Shown here in pieces: positions 11,761 to 23,547 of a stretch of 64,000 nucleotides of DNA. The notes beneath the pieces were generated by a model that searched no databases, was not told the origin of the DNA, and worked only from the letters and a program-made list of their open reading frames with translations. Origin of the DNA: Asterella californica (lineage: Eukaryota > Streptophyta > Marchantiopsida > Marchantiales > Aytoniaceae). Numbering within the stretch: position 1 is the stretch's first letter; each line of letters begins with the position of its first letter. The position numbers were made by a program, and so were the translations under genes. The stretch is taken from positions 3,534,001 through 3,598,000 of the forward strand of contig JAYKYS010000011.1 in assembly GCA_036924285.1 (NCBI GenBank), given 5' to 3'.

Positions 11761-12790
11761 CGAGCTCTCTCCGTCACTTACTATAACATATAAACATATG
11801 TTATATGTTATAGTTATGTGTTATACCCATAAACCTTGAGGAAGATAAGTCTAATTTTCCAATCTTTTGAACTTTCACTCATGTTGTTTCTTCTCAACCA
11901 TTGAGTTGAGATGTACCTTTGAAGAAAAACAAATCTATATCATTTACTTAACTCTTTTGACCTTTATACTGGAAACTAGTGTATTATACATGTTATACAC
12001 GAAATAATATCCAATCTAAAATCAATTGTCTAAGATAATCATGAGAATCATCATTACTAATCGCAGCAAACAACTTAAATCTTGTAAGGATCAAACTCTA
12101 CTTCACCAAGAGCATTTGTGACTTCCACAGTAAATGATGCTTGAAACTCCATCTTCTTCGCATATGCTCTACTGGTCTCAGAAGCTTCACGATATAGAGC
12201 GAAGAGGTCACTCAAGTGCTATAAGTGCACATTCGTAACTCTTCTATACTTAACTTCGTTTCTCAATCTCCGTTCAAACTTCTAAACGTCTCTTTTTTCC
12301 CTCGGCTATACTACTCAAGAACGCTTAAACGATAATGTCATCAGATAATGGATTCGAGTCACCAACAAAAAACGACAGAGTTTCTTTTTCCATCACTTTT
12401 TTAAACTAGAAATGATGCAAACATCTATGTATAACCTTGAATCACATAAATGAAAACACATGTCTGCTCTATCCAAGAAGGGCTTCCACCTAGTATATTC
12501 ATAAATTCTTAGTAGTTCTTTAGAATATAAGCTAGAGGGCAGCTTGTCTACATTAGCATTAGCTTAGCACATGTCTAGCTTAACAAGCTCCAAGACAACT
12601 TCTTTTACAACTATGAACACAATGGAAGAAAAACTATTTTTGTTTGTCATCTTAATGACTGTCTTGTAACACGACATTTATCTCCTCCAAACTTATGCAT
12701 CCTCTGGTATGTGTCCACTCGTTCAAGTCCTTGTAATTCTCCAAATTATGTTATTTCTCCTCTACTGCCTCAGATAAAAATTCCTTATCT
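11761..12790. other. Unassigned stretch between B gag and an A integrase fragment
   Basis: AT-rich sequence without a convincing open frame. It includes a short AT-rich inverted repeat at about 11780-11830 (TATAACATAT / ATATGTTATA). It may be the 5' internal part of the B element, but no primer-binding site or LTR is found here, where the right-hand LTR of B would be expected. Confidence 0.4.
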
Positions 12791-13140
12791 GTACGCGTGA
12801 TCTGTTATGACAAGAAGAACTCATTCAGCTCCATTGTTCCTCCTCTCTTTCTGAACAACTTGACTTGTTTCTTAGCAACAAGAAGTCTCAAAGGTGTATC
12901 GTCTTGCTCTTGCAAAGAATAATAGAGTACTGATTCTCTAATGTATTATCGTATATCGACACCCAATCTCCAACTTGTATTGATTTCGGCCACATCTCTT
13001 TTGGTCGAAGCCTATGGGTCTAGTCAAACCTCTCCTTATTCTCAAGTTGAGCCGCTTTCAACTTCTGTTGTGCTTCTAAAAGATCATCTTCTACGCGTTC
13101 TAAGTGTCTGATGCGAAGTGAGAGAAGCAGTAAGTGATCC
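12790..13140 (-). pseudogene. Ty3/gypsy family A: integrase C-terminal fragment (displaced half)
   Basis: The minus strand from 13140 reads LRIRHLERVEDDLLEAQQKL, then KERFD (stop) THRLRPK, IQVGDWVSIYDNT and AKKQVKLFRKRGG. This is the same segment as 1260-1600 on the plus strand near the left edge. The sequence at 5571 ends just before this point of the polyprotein, so the two are probably halves of one A element. It directly abuts the reversed B LTR at 13145. Confidence 0.75.
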
Positions 13141-13144
13141 ATAC

Positions 13145-14058
13145 TGTCCTATAATAACCCATGTTACACATAGAAAGTTTGTTTATTAATAAGATGTTTA
13201 GTTATAACTAAGTGTGGAGGATGTTTATTTGCTGCCCAAGTACTTTAAGGAGGTATCAAGTTAGTCATGACTAGCTAAAGTTAGTTATGGTTAAACTTAA
13301 CTCTACTTTTGGACAAAATTCAGATATTTTCTAAATAGTGAACACTATTATCTTGTCATCTTGTTTAAAAGATAGAAAGGAGTTGGAAAATTATTCCTTA
13401 TCTCTTTTCTGACTTGATATTAGTGATGCGACTTAAGTTATTGACTTTGTGGACATTAAAAACAAGAAGAGATTCCACATGTCATCTTTTCAGTGGATCC
13501 TAGTATAAAGGGGGTGGAAATTTAAGATGCCTTGAGAATATTTTAAAATCCTTCCAGAAATTCTTGACTTTGAAAGAATAAGCCCATATGAAAAAATAAG
13601 AAGCTCATTTGATTATTGCTTTTACTTTAGATAATATTTTAGTAAAACTCAGTAAAAATATTTATGATTAAGTTATCGAAAGATACCAAAATAAGAACCT
13701 AGAATATATAAATATAGGAGTAGAGAAGAGCTCCTCGTCCTTGTTTTCACATTGTCGTGACGACATTTGAGCAATATAGAGAGAGTGTGAGATTTTAGAA
13801 TGTAAGAACTTGAGAGACTTCGTTAGAATGGAGAAATTTAGCTTACGAGTTTCTGAAGGATTGAAACTTAGCATTTTTCCCTTCAAGTTAATAGTGTGTT
13901 CTCATCAAAACCATCAGATATATACCCTTGAGTGAGAGACAAACTCGACATGTTATAAATTGATCGATAACTATCGTGGAGGTTGAGAGATCCAGGGGAA
14001 GATAGTTGATCGATAGGACCGCAGAGGATTTGTATTTTTGGTTCTGTTGTCAAGACAC
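13145..14058 (+). repeat. LTR of Ty3 family B, plus-oriented copy
   Basis: It is reverse-complementary to 5572-6341 and 50259-51149. It starts with a degenerate TGT.. end and continues CATGTTACACATAG..AACTAAGTGTGGAG, and it includes the region near 14010 (GTTGATCGATAGGACCGC) that corresponds to 50280 in the other copy. Its orientation is opposite to the B internal genes to its left. The 3' end is inferred from an ACA at about 14058 and is approximate. Confidence 0.75.
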
Positions 14059-15385
14059 TTGAAGAGATCGTTGAAGAATGTTTAGAGTTTAGTTCTACAT
14101 TCAGCAAAAAGAGATCACACAGAGCACATGGAGAGAACGTTGAGAGGAGAGAGAGTTAACATGATGTTAGCAACTTTAGAATCGTTCGTGTATCTCGTAG
14201 TGATCTATGACGAGTTCGAGGTCATTCTTTATATCTTATTTACTTAGAAAGTGTTTGAGGAGAGTTAAGAGTGGATGCAACAAGAGTTTTAGAGACAAGA
14301 GGAGAAAGAAGTTACTAGAGGAGGAAAATTTGAGGCGTTTAAGAATTCTATTCTCTGAAAAATTTGTATAGTCATTATCAATTTTTTATATTTTTTATTT
14401 CTCTATCAAAGTTTCCAAGATTTTAGCTTTGATGCGCTATCAATGGCAACAACAATCATGAGGAGAAGAGGTCTAGAGAGAGTGATATAATTTTCAAAGT
14501 TGATGGAGTTGACATTCGTGAGTGAAGTCAAAACATACAAATTTCAGTTCTTTGGAAATTTATACAGTCAGCACCATTTCTTCTTAGTAAGGAAGTTTCT
14601 GTTCAAACTTCATGAATTAGTAAGTTAGAGTTGAGCTACTAGAGACCATAAAAATCTTGGAGAGACCTCTTATCGACTAAGAGATATATGTCTCGACATA
14701 CAAAGAGATCTTGAAGATATTTCATGAGGAATCCAGTTCGAGTTTGGTTCTTTTGTTTCTAGAAAAAAGAGATGTACAGTGGAAGTAACACTTGAAAAAC
14801 CAGCAAAGGAGTCCAAAGTAAGTTTTGTAGGTTTATATACATGTTTGCTTACTTTATTATCAAGAAACAGGAGGCACCTCAATGGAAGAGGCGTCCCTAA
14901 GAAGAGGAGATCATTGGATCAAAGCCTCTTGGCTCTTGGTTTCTATCTTAGTATGTTGACGTCCTGGATGGATGGGGGTCCATGTTGGATGTGTGATTAC
15001 GTCTTGTACATCTAGGGGCGAAGGATCAATATCCTCTTTAAACGTGAACTCTCTGGTCCAAGTCTCCCCATGCAACCAAAATTATGAGCTAGGAGATACT
15101 TGGTTCAACTATAGGAGGGTTGTAAGTCGCGTTGGATGGTCTTATAGCTGTATTTTCAGCCGTAAAATCATGATATAGTTCATAATCTAGGTTGCATCAA
15201 GATGACATCAAAGGTTTGAGAAACTTTTATTAAGCATGGGATCAACTTAGCTAAGGGGATGCTTGATAAGTAAATTTGCATACAAGGATATAAAGACCTC
15301 AGCTTAGCTGCTTAACAAGAGGTTTTTTTTAAAGTGAATCAACGTACGACGGGAGTTCATGAGACATTCAAGAGAGTTCAAGAGA
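14059..15385. other. Unassigned stretch after the plus-oriented B LTR
   Basis: Purine-rich, AGAG-containing sequence followed by short open frames (for example 14779-15015 and 14972-15178) without recognisable domains. It could be the 5' internal region of the B element in plus orientation or flanking genomic DNA. No coding claim is made. Confidence 0.35.
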
Positions 15386-15450
15386 CAGCGTGCGCAGGAG
15401 AGAGAGGAGAACACTGAGGATATTGATCGTAAAACTGAGACGTGAACATA
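15386..15450 (+). repeat. Fragment shared with family A internal start
   Basis: The stretch from GTGCGCAGGAGAGAGAGGAG through the GATCGTAAAACTGAGACGTG block resembles 4333-4395, which follows the A2 LTR. The similarity is about 60 bp long and imperfect. It suggests a small family A internal remnant here. Confidence 0.5.
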
Positions 15451-15644
15451 GATTTGAGTGCCTGATTGACCTTGGTGGGTACAAGTGACTGTATTTGAGT
15501 CTGGAATACTGACAATAGTATGTTTTTCTTTTGGTCATTCTCACGATCAATCACGGACAAGAAGTCCGTCTTCTTCAAGAAAAAACTCTCCCTATGACAC
15601 CGGACTCTATTCTAAAGAAATCATAAAACTATAATGCTATGAAT

Positions 15645-15745
15645 TTATTACCTAACCTTTCTCATAAAAAAACTCAGATAATAAATTAAGCCTGCCACCT
15701 TCTTAATCTGAAGGTGGAGAAGGTGATTATGCAGGCTTGTCTACC
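15645..15745 (+). repeat. Short two-hairpin repeat, copy 1
   Basis: It contains TTTATTACCTAAC followed by an imperfect complement ending ATAATAAATTAA (stem 1), then CACCTTC..GAAGGTG nested inside AAGCCTGC..GCAGGCTT (stem 2). The same order of two stems recurs at 17606, 18118 and 18810, and reversed at 20415. It is non-coding. Confidence 0.55.
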
Positions 15746-16740
15746 TATACTCTTTAGTGCAAGTATCCATGACTAACTAAATGGAGAGACACTTCAGTAT
15801 GTGCATTTGTTTTCCATTTTCCTCGATGGTTTTACGTAACATACTTTATTGTTTTCTGCAGTCCGAGATCTTTGAGTATTCTCATCATCCGCCAACTCGC
15901 AACCTTCGTGACGACACGGTGAGACGGGCACGAAAATCTCTTCCTGCCCTTCTCATTACTGTACATTCTTCCGCGAGTTTATAATTCACTTTTAAGTGGA
16001 CCACTGACCCCACTCTCTCGGAAGTTGGATCTCAGCTCACAGGAGAGACTGACCACTTTTCAGTGGTAGATGGATAAATGTTAGCAGGCTAGGCCCTAGG
16101 CTACAGAAATCACAAATATCTAATACATTAATAAACTGTTATGAAAGATATACAGTACCATATAGACTGAGTAGAGTTAAAGTAAAAAGGAAGCACTATA
16201 GAAGGAAGGACTATAGACATTTCCCAAATTTCACATGATATTAAACTATTGAATGAAAGAAACCACCGACTACTCATCACTTAAGTGTCACACCTGAATA
16301 ATATTCGGTGAAGCTCAAATACTCAACGCTTTATTTGTGAGGCTGAGGTACGATACCTTTTAGCATGATACCTTGAAGTTTTTGCTCTGTGTTCATTGAT
16401 AATATCTCCCGAATCATCGTACACTCGGTGTTTTGGTCACTTTTATTTTTAGATTTGGGTACATTGGTTTTATTTCGTATGGAATATGATTCTATTCACT
16501 TAAACCCCGAGTTGAGTATAAAAGCATGAGAAATAATCTTCCTATTTCCTGCTAGTATTGATTCTGCAAAAAAGTTTCTCTTTTGCTCCAAGAAACTTAG
16601 AATCTTCAATTTAACATTTTTCTCTCAGTATAAAGTAGTTTGTTTCGAGATGAATCATAATTTGTAAAGCTGGTGAATAGCTTCAAGTTGATCCTTATTT
16701 CATATATTCCAAGTTGGGATGAAGATGTAGTAATCCGAAG

Positions 16741-16910
16741 ATCGGTGTCTCAAGTGGTGTAGCCTACAGTCCTCTAAGGCAAAGGTCGTGGGTTCAATCT
16801 CTTGTGAGCACGGTTGGAGGTGCGTGCGCTGCAAACTATTAATGGAGCTTCTGGTCCGAGTCTCGCTATGGTGAGCTCACATGGACAGTCCCATGGTCCA
16901 CGAAGACCCT
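16741..16910 (+). mobile_element. tRNA-derived SINE-like element
   Basis: A stretch with RNA polymerase III promoter character. An A-box-like CAAGTGGTGTAGCC is followed about 30 bp later by a B-box-like GGTCGTGGGTTCAATC. The region does not fold into a complete tRNA and continues into unrelated sequence with an A/T-rich tail, as SINEs do. No target-site duplication was identified. Confidence 0.4.
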
Positions 16911-17339
16911 AAAGAATATTATCATTTTATCTTTTTAGTCGAAAGTATTTTCTGTATAACGGTTAAATTTCTCAGTTCTGTGAAAGCAAACTCGCAACTG
17001 GGTCTACCCATAGCACTTATATTCATACTCGGGCTTTAACAGTTGACTCATCAGATAATGCAGTTAACACTCTCAACTAGGAACTCTGCATTAAACAAAC
17101 CAGACAGCAATCACTCAGATTAGAGATCATGATAATATTAAACCAAATGGGAAGTAGTTTCGTAGTACAATAAGTACTCTGTAATGGCAAAATAAATATA
17201 TATCTAGAATATTAATAAAAATATAGAGTATCAATCTTAACAACTTACAAAATAGCATATTTCCTAATACACCTAGTAGACTAAGTATTAGAGATCACTT
17301 TACGGAAGTTCTACTGTAGAAAGAATCAAATCAACAGTC

Positions 17340-17710
17340 CGGCCAAACGAATATGCATGCAACATGAACTTTTTGAAAATTTTTTTCTCTTTTTGTTAAC
17401 AGAGAATTATATAAGTGTTAAATAAAATATATGTACTAAGTAGATATAAATAATTAAAAATTTCCATAGATGCTATTTGTTAACCCATGCCTGCAAACAC
17501 GGGGAGAGCAGGAAAAAACCCATAAGGCTAGTGTGGATTGTCGCGCTTCATGAGGTACAAGTGCGGAGAACTGTACTCAACAATTAATCATTTAATCGAG
17601 TGTTTGATTTAATACCTAACCCTTCCGGCCGGAAAGATTAGGTACTAAATTAAATGGCATGCTCCCCTTTTCCGAACTCGGAAGAGGGTGAATATGCATA
17701 CCTAATCGAA
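17340..17710 (+). repeat. Diverged dispersed repeat with terminal two-hairpin module, copy a
   Basis: About 370 bp, co-linear with 18555-18905. Shared blocks include TATGCATG..ATGAACTTTT, TGTTAAATAAAATA, TTAACCCATG and GTACAAGT. It ends in the palindromic stem TACCTAACCCTTCCGGCCGG..GGTACTAAATTA at about 17606-17650, then a second stem (CTTTTCCGAACTCGGAAGAG). No open frame of note. Confidence 0.6.
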
Positions 17711-18088
17711 TATGCATCCCAAGCGAGGTCGAGAGCAGAAGAGGACCAGCGGAAGAAGAGGAGAAAAATACGATTACATCAATGATCCATGTATTGGGTA
17801 AATATACTAGAGAATGCAAAAAGAGATATATTGTTTTGCGAGAGAAATTTCACTGTGGACTTAACGCTGCGGGGTCTAATGTATACAAGATTAGGCCCGT
17901 CCGTAATTTTACTGAAAAAATATAAATATTTTATAGAAAATCTAGAATAAACTAATATCAGTCATAAAATATTTTATTCAGTATTATATGATAATCCAAC
18001 TGAAAGTTGCGAGCTGATACAAACATAATCCATACACCAAGAGCGCACAAACATGCTTCCAGAAGTAAAAGTGGGAATATCATACACA

Positions 18089-18112
18089 ATATATATATAT
18101 ATATATATATAT
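18089..18112. repeat. (AT)n microsatellite
   Basis: Uninterrupted AT dinucleotide run of about 12 units, immediately before another hairpin-repeat copy. Confidence 0.95.
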
Positions 18113-18117
18113 TAAAA

Positions 18118-18230
18118 GTAATTTATTACCTAACTCTTCTAGAAATAGAATTAAGAAATAATTGAAGATGCTGCACTTTTCCATCCGAAGATAAAAGTTT
18201 TTATTCTATGCATGCTTCGAGATAGCAACC
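18118..18230 (+). repeat. Short two-hairpin repeat, copy 3
   Basis: TAATTTATTACCTAACTCTT followed by a decayed complement (AATTAAGAAATAATTG), then a degraded second stem around CACTTTTCCATCCGAAGATA and GCATGC. It follows the (AT)n tract. This is the same module order as at 15645 and 17606. Confidence 0.5.
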
Positions 18231-18554
18231 GAAAGTTGCAGAACCTCTAATGAAAAGAAGCAATCTTCCTAACTAGTTTTCAAACGTGATCGTATGGAGC
18301 AGTTGGGGCTAACTCTTGTTTCCAAGCGGAGGAGTAGGAGGAGGAGTCGCTGTAGGGGGATCAAGTGAGACACGGCAGTGGATAGCAGTGGATAAGAAGG
18401 GCCGGAGGAGACGAGCATAAAAGCTTTTGAGTGCATCGAATAAAGCAAAAGGATGGTGATCACTTTTCTTGTCCTTTGCTTCGACCTCTCTGGACTGCAA
18501 TTTCGTCTTGAACAGTGCTCTACATATATATTCACTTCTCCTTCAGATGATAGG

Positions 18555-18905
18555 TCAAATAAATAAATATGCATGTTCGATGAACTTTTGAGAATTTGTG
18601 CTCTCTGACTGTTATTGAAGAAATATATAGATGTTAAATAAAAATACCAGATAGTTAGAAATAATCAAAATATTCTATAAATATTAACTATTAACCCATG
18701 TTCTAGAAACTTGAGGAGATCCAGATATGAACCATATAAGGCATGAGTCCACTGTCACATTACTGAAGTACAAGTCCAGGAAACTTAAACAAATTATACA
18801 TAAATAATGTGAGTTTAATTTATTATCTAACTTCTTGCAGAAAAGGTAAGATAATAAATAAAACCCGTGCATATTTGAGTTGAATTATGCAAGGATGTTC
18901 ACTTT
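18555..18905 (+). repeat. Diverged dispersed repeat with terminal two-hairpin module, copy b
   Basis: Homologous to 17340-17710 in block order: GAACTTTTGAGAATTTGTGC, GATGTTAAATAAAAATACC, TTAACCCATGTTC and GAAGTACAAGTCC. It ends in the stem TTTATTATCTAACTTC..GGTAAGATAATAAA at about 18818-18860. The two copies differ at many positions, so the repeat is old. Confidence 0.6.
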
Positions 18906-19700
18906 TGGGCAAAGTGCAGTGGCGAACGTAGACTGGAAGGAGACAAGCACGGTAACAAGGGAAAACTAAGAAAATGGATAAGATCTCTGGTGGATGGGTT
19001 GAGGAATGTATATATATAGACTATAAAAATATATATTAATTCAAATAAATTCAAATGTCTTTATAAATATTGGTGTTAGGTGAATAGAGAGTTACTACGT
19101 GAACCAGCCATACCTATAAGCAGAGCGCTTCAGAAACTACAAGAACGACATATTGGAATCAAAGTGTCAAAGAGAGTAGTTGAGTTATGAAAAACATTAA
19201 TTTACTGTTACACCCTTTCGGACAGAAGGATCAGGTAATTTCCTCTGTGATGGATCGCATCACGTAAACTGCAGTAGTCACGGTACAGAAAGGTACAGGA
19301 CCGTTCTCTAGGCTCTGCATGTACAAACAACAATTGGCTCACGATTCTCTCCCTTGCGGTGGTAGGTGCTCTACCTACCGCGAGTCCGCTTTTGTCCGTT
19401 ATCACACGGATCGTGCTTCTGCAGGGGAAACACGAAATGACGAGACGATCGCAACTCGCAAGGTCTGTGGTCCATCATCCATGATCCGATGCATCTACAT
19501 ATTAGACAGACGGCCAGCCTAGCCTGCTCAGGGAAGGAAGAAGTAGAAATTTGTCTCATCACACCTCTAATAAATTGGTTTTGCTTTAACATAGCTCTCT
19601 TGGTGATGTATTGCTTTTGTCTCACGTGTGTTCATTGCGCATGCACTTTGAAGTGATAAACTACATGATAAAATAATTGGCTTTACATTCAGTACCCATT

Positions 19701-19775
19701 CAGGGGTGTGATCAACCCATACATTGCTAAGAGGGACGTGATCAAGCATAACAAACATAATAAGTGTGATAAACA
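19701..19775 (+). repeat. TGATCAA-type short repeat, single copy
   Basis: GGGGTGTGATCAA, then TAAGAGGG..GTGATCAAG, then AAGTGTGATAAA at roughly 30-bp spacing. It closely resembles 57418-57495 and the modules around 57165-58232. Confidence 0.55.
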
Positions 19776-20414
19776 GATTTTTGAAGGAAAGAAGCATTGT
19801 ATTTTATTCCAAAACTCAAAACCAAAATTGTACTTTTCAGTGAACTGTATTGAACGTAAGGAAAATGCATAGATCTTTGCTCCATTACTTCAAAAGGCTA
19901 AAATAAACAAACAAATAAACAAATATTCACCATCTTTATTTTACTAGCTACCTTTTTTGCCAGCGGGGTTAGGTAATAAATTAGAGAAGGATAGAAACGT
20001 ATGTTTTCATTTGCTTGCCGTCAAGGACTTTGTGTTCCGAGTCCGCGCTCTTCATGACAAAATATATACGGTTCTGTTCCTTCGTGCATCCAAGTTTGAA
20101 TCCTAGAAAGGTGTTAAACAAGAAATTCAACAAAATATTTATAAAATCAGATTATTTATATAAAATAATTCTTCTCTTAAATAAACAAAAGCCTCCACCT
20201 CTCTTTTTTGTTGTCTTGTTTACTTTAATATAGTGTTATGAAGACCGAAGATCGCTCTCGCTTCTCGTTTTTTCCCTTGTTTGCTATAGCATTTGAAAAA
20301 TCATTAACTATACCATCCAGAGAATACCAACCAGTATATAAGTGAAACTATTTCACTGTCATTCCACGTTGGGACTTTTTGGCTCTTGGCTCCGAAGGAG
20401 AATGGGAGCATAAG

Positions 20415-20540
20415 GGTTCACGAGCATGCATAATATTCAACCACTTCCAAGTTCGGAAGAGGGGGAGATATGCACAGCATTTAATTTAGGTAGTAACCTT
20501 TCCTCTTGGAAAAGTTAGGCTATAAATTCAAATGGTTAAA
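20415..20540 (-). repeat. Short two-hairpin repeat, reversed copy
   Basis: The second stem comes first (CACTTCCAAGTTCGGAAGAG, then GGGGGAGATATGCA), followed by the first stem (TTTAGGTAGTAACCTTTCC..GGAAAAGTTAGGCTATAAA). The reversed order, with palindromic stems kept, indicates the opposite orientation. A related partial stem, possibly a decayed copy, is at about 19935-19985. Confidence 0.5.
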
Positions 20541-21591
20541 TTAAAAATATTTTCATTTGCTCAAGACAGAAGTTTTCATAGCAGTAAAATGATCCGTCTA
20601 CGTATCTTGTTTATGGGTTTTGTGACTACAGTTGTCAATCTCTAAAATGTGTCTGTAACATCAGTCGACCATCAGTCTTGTATTTTTCCTCGTAAGTCTG
20701 TGATTTATTTCATGTTTTTTTTTCACTAAACTTTATGAAGCAAGTTTCTAACCAGTTATTCATGATAATTTTCTTGGCTCTGTAAACTTTTTTCATCTTC
20801 TTCTCCTCGGCCAGAAGTTCATCGAGAATACATATTAGCTTGTCAGTCCATGGTTGGCAAGCCTCCGGAGTGAACATGCCAACCTCCATAGTGCAGAGAG
20901 GTTTTTTTAACCTAACCATTTAGTTCCAAAAAGCTAGAGTGTAATTTACTACCCCGAATAGCCGGTCGATTACTCCGAGACAAGTCATTGTATTTTGTTG
21001 ATAACACTTGCGAGTCAAGAGATATTTTAAATCTTTCTTTTTTAAAAGGTATTTTATTTTATAGTAAAAAGGAATATTCTCAAAAAATCACTTTTTGCAT
21101 AAAAATATCTTATTTTATTCTATCAGTTTAAAATTTTATTAAAAATAATAAAAATATCTTATTTTTACTTGCACATGTTTATAATAAAAACTATTAGTGA
21201 ACCTTTGAGCTAGATTATAGATCTAGACTTGCTGGAGCGAGTGAGATAATAGCGAAATTTATTTTTTTCTGTATGCATCCAACATGTACTTTCTGCAAAG
21301 GGGAGAAATAAGACAAGAACATAAAATGGGGGATAAATCTTGGATCACAACTGGTTGTAACAAAGTCAAATGTTAAAATTAGAAAAAATCGATTTTTTCA
21401 AATATTATTTAGAGAAGATATATCTCATCTCGAAGTCTTCATGTGGCAATAAGCATCTTCGGTCATGACACAATGAGAACTTTCAAGCTATAAATGAAAT
21501 GTCTTTTTTATAAACATAAGTGAAGAGTTTTTGTTTATACGTCATGACTGTCGTAGTGACAAGAGCTTGGGTTTGGAGATGCGTCATTCTC

Positions 21592-21644
21592 AGATTTTTT
21601 AGTAAGATGGTGGATTGAGAATCCTTCATCTTACTAAAAAATCT
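21592..21644. repeat. Perfect 18-bp inverted repeat
   Basis: The arm AGATTTTTTAGTAAGATG (21592-21609) is exactly complementary to CATCTTACTAAAAAATCT (21627-21644), with a 17-base loop. It is isolated in non-coding sequence, with no gene within 300 bp. Confidence 0.8.
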
Positions 21645-22262
21645 AAAGAGAAATAAGTTTGAAGCAAAATACTTGGCAAGAGGACTCTATGAGATATATT
21701 TCACAAGAGCAGGTAAAAAAACAAATTCTAAGAAAAGAACTTTTAGAGAGGTCTGTTGAATATTTATTCCTCACCAGAGCTGTATAAAGCAATATATGAT
21801 TTTTTGAAGTGAACAATAAATTGTGTAGAAAAAACAATGAAAGAACTGGACGTAAGTGATAATGCACGCTTTTCAAGTATTCAGTTCAAACGAGCAGAGT
21901 TATGTCGCGGGTAAGTGGCTATGAAAATAATCATTTAAGCTACTCACTACACTGAGGATTTCATTTCATACTAAAAATTCTTTCTCAAGATTAAACTGAG
22001 ATCGGGATGGTTCCACGGGACAAGCCCATTGATTTTTGTAGATGAGGTATTAAGTTGCCTTGCAAGTTGTCCGGCCGATCTTTTAACTGAAACTAGGGGG
22101 TGTCCTTTATATCCAGAAAGATTCCCTGTTGGGCTCACATAAAAAATGAGACGTACTCGCGGGACCAGCTCGAGCATGCCTGTCGGGCTTACCCAACTCA
22201 TTTTCGTGGATCACATATTAGGACGTGTCAAAGTTAAAGAGAATTATTCTTTCACGGAGTCG

Positions 22263-23547
22263 TGATGTGAATCATTTCACATAGTAAATGATTCACCTAT
22301 CAGCCAGGAGTTAGCATCTCTGAGTGAAGTTAGGACCTCAGAGAAGTTGATTCTCGAGGGAGTTATGTATTTTGAGTCCTAGTAGATTTTTTATCATGTT
22401 CATTGAGTTTTAAACTCATGGGTTGTACTTACTTGTCGCCCATGCGCGCTTCTAGCTGGTTTAAGTTATCTTTCAGAGTTGCGTGTCATTTTAGGTAGTT
22501 TAAGATTTACGTTGGTACTTTAGGAGGCTGACGTGGTAGCCTTTGAGTGAAGTTAAGTTACCACGTGGATTAGGGCACTAAAGGATAGCCAAGTGGGGCT
22601 ATGAACTCCCATTGGTCTGTTTTTGTCTTTTGTTAAACTCTAACTGTAGAAGCAGAGGTCTAAAGGAGAGTTTGAGCATTTGGTAAGAACTGTGAAATCT
22701 GAGAGGCAAGAAGATAGAGCTCGTCGTGCATGTCACTTTCAGTGAAATTCTTGATCCATTTGGAGCAATAAAGAAGGAGTTATGCCAAATTGAAGTTTGG
22801 ATTGTGTCAGAATTGCATCACTTCTGTTGATTTTGAGGTTTTTAGTGTCAATTGCAGCAGAATTGAGGAAATCGCTTCAAACCTTTGTGGTTGCGTTCAC
22901 TGTCAGCGGGGCTACGACTGTCCAAAAAGTTTCAAGTCATTTGAGTGAGTGAGTAATTCAGGACGACTGCTGAAGCAGAGGGGGTCTGAAAAGCTCTCAA
23001 TCTAGAGCAGTAACTTCAGAGAACGAGATCTGGAGAACTGTGTACAACCACCAGGTCCAACTTCACCGGGGTGTTTAGCATGCTGTGAACTCCAAGTCCT
23101 GTAAGAATCATCGAAAGTGATTGAGCCAATTCTCTGTTCTAGGTCGAAATAGCTATCTGGGTACTAGAAATTGTCGTAATTTTCTTACTCAGAATTTTTC
23201 TATCCACATCTCGGCGCTAGAATTTGATCTCAGGCTGAAACTTCGTGTGTGTATCTAGTGGACCTCTTTTACATGTAGGAGAAGTTTAGAAGTCTAAACC
23301 TTCACATATTTCCTATTCATGAGTTTCAAAGTTCACTGTCTGACCTTATCATTACTAGTTCAACCTGATTTTTCATTTCCTGAACATATCAGAGGAGCCA
23401 AGAGACCTGTATGAGTGTTTTACAGTACCACCTTGTAACCTGAAGCCTACCTTTTGAGTTAGCAACCACAGCTAGAAGTCCAACGCTTCCTTGATTAGAC
23501 ATATAGTCAGAAGGTTCTGCCCTTCTCAAGAAACTCTCACCTCGACA
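22263..23547 (+). repeat. LTR of Ty3 family A, copy A3 (solo-like)
   Basis: It starts TGATGTGAATCATTTCACA and ends ..CTCTCACCTCGACA, about 1285 bp, without the internal duplication of copy A1. No family A coding sequence borders it on either side. It may be a solo LTR left by LTR-LTR recombination, or an element whose internal part has been lost. Confidence 0.75.

Noticed and set aside
20710..20919. Minus-strand 69-codon frame with a Lys-rich helix
   Set aside because: Short, isolated, without splice or homology support. It could be a decayed fragment but cannot be called.
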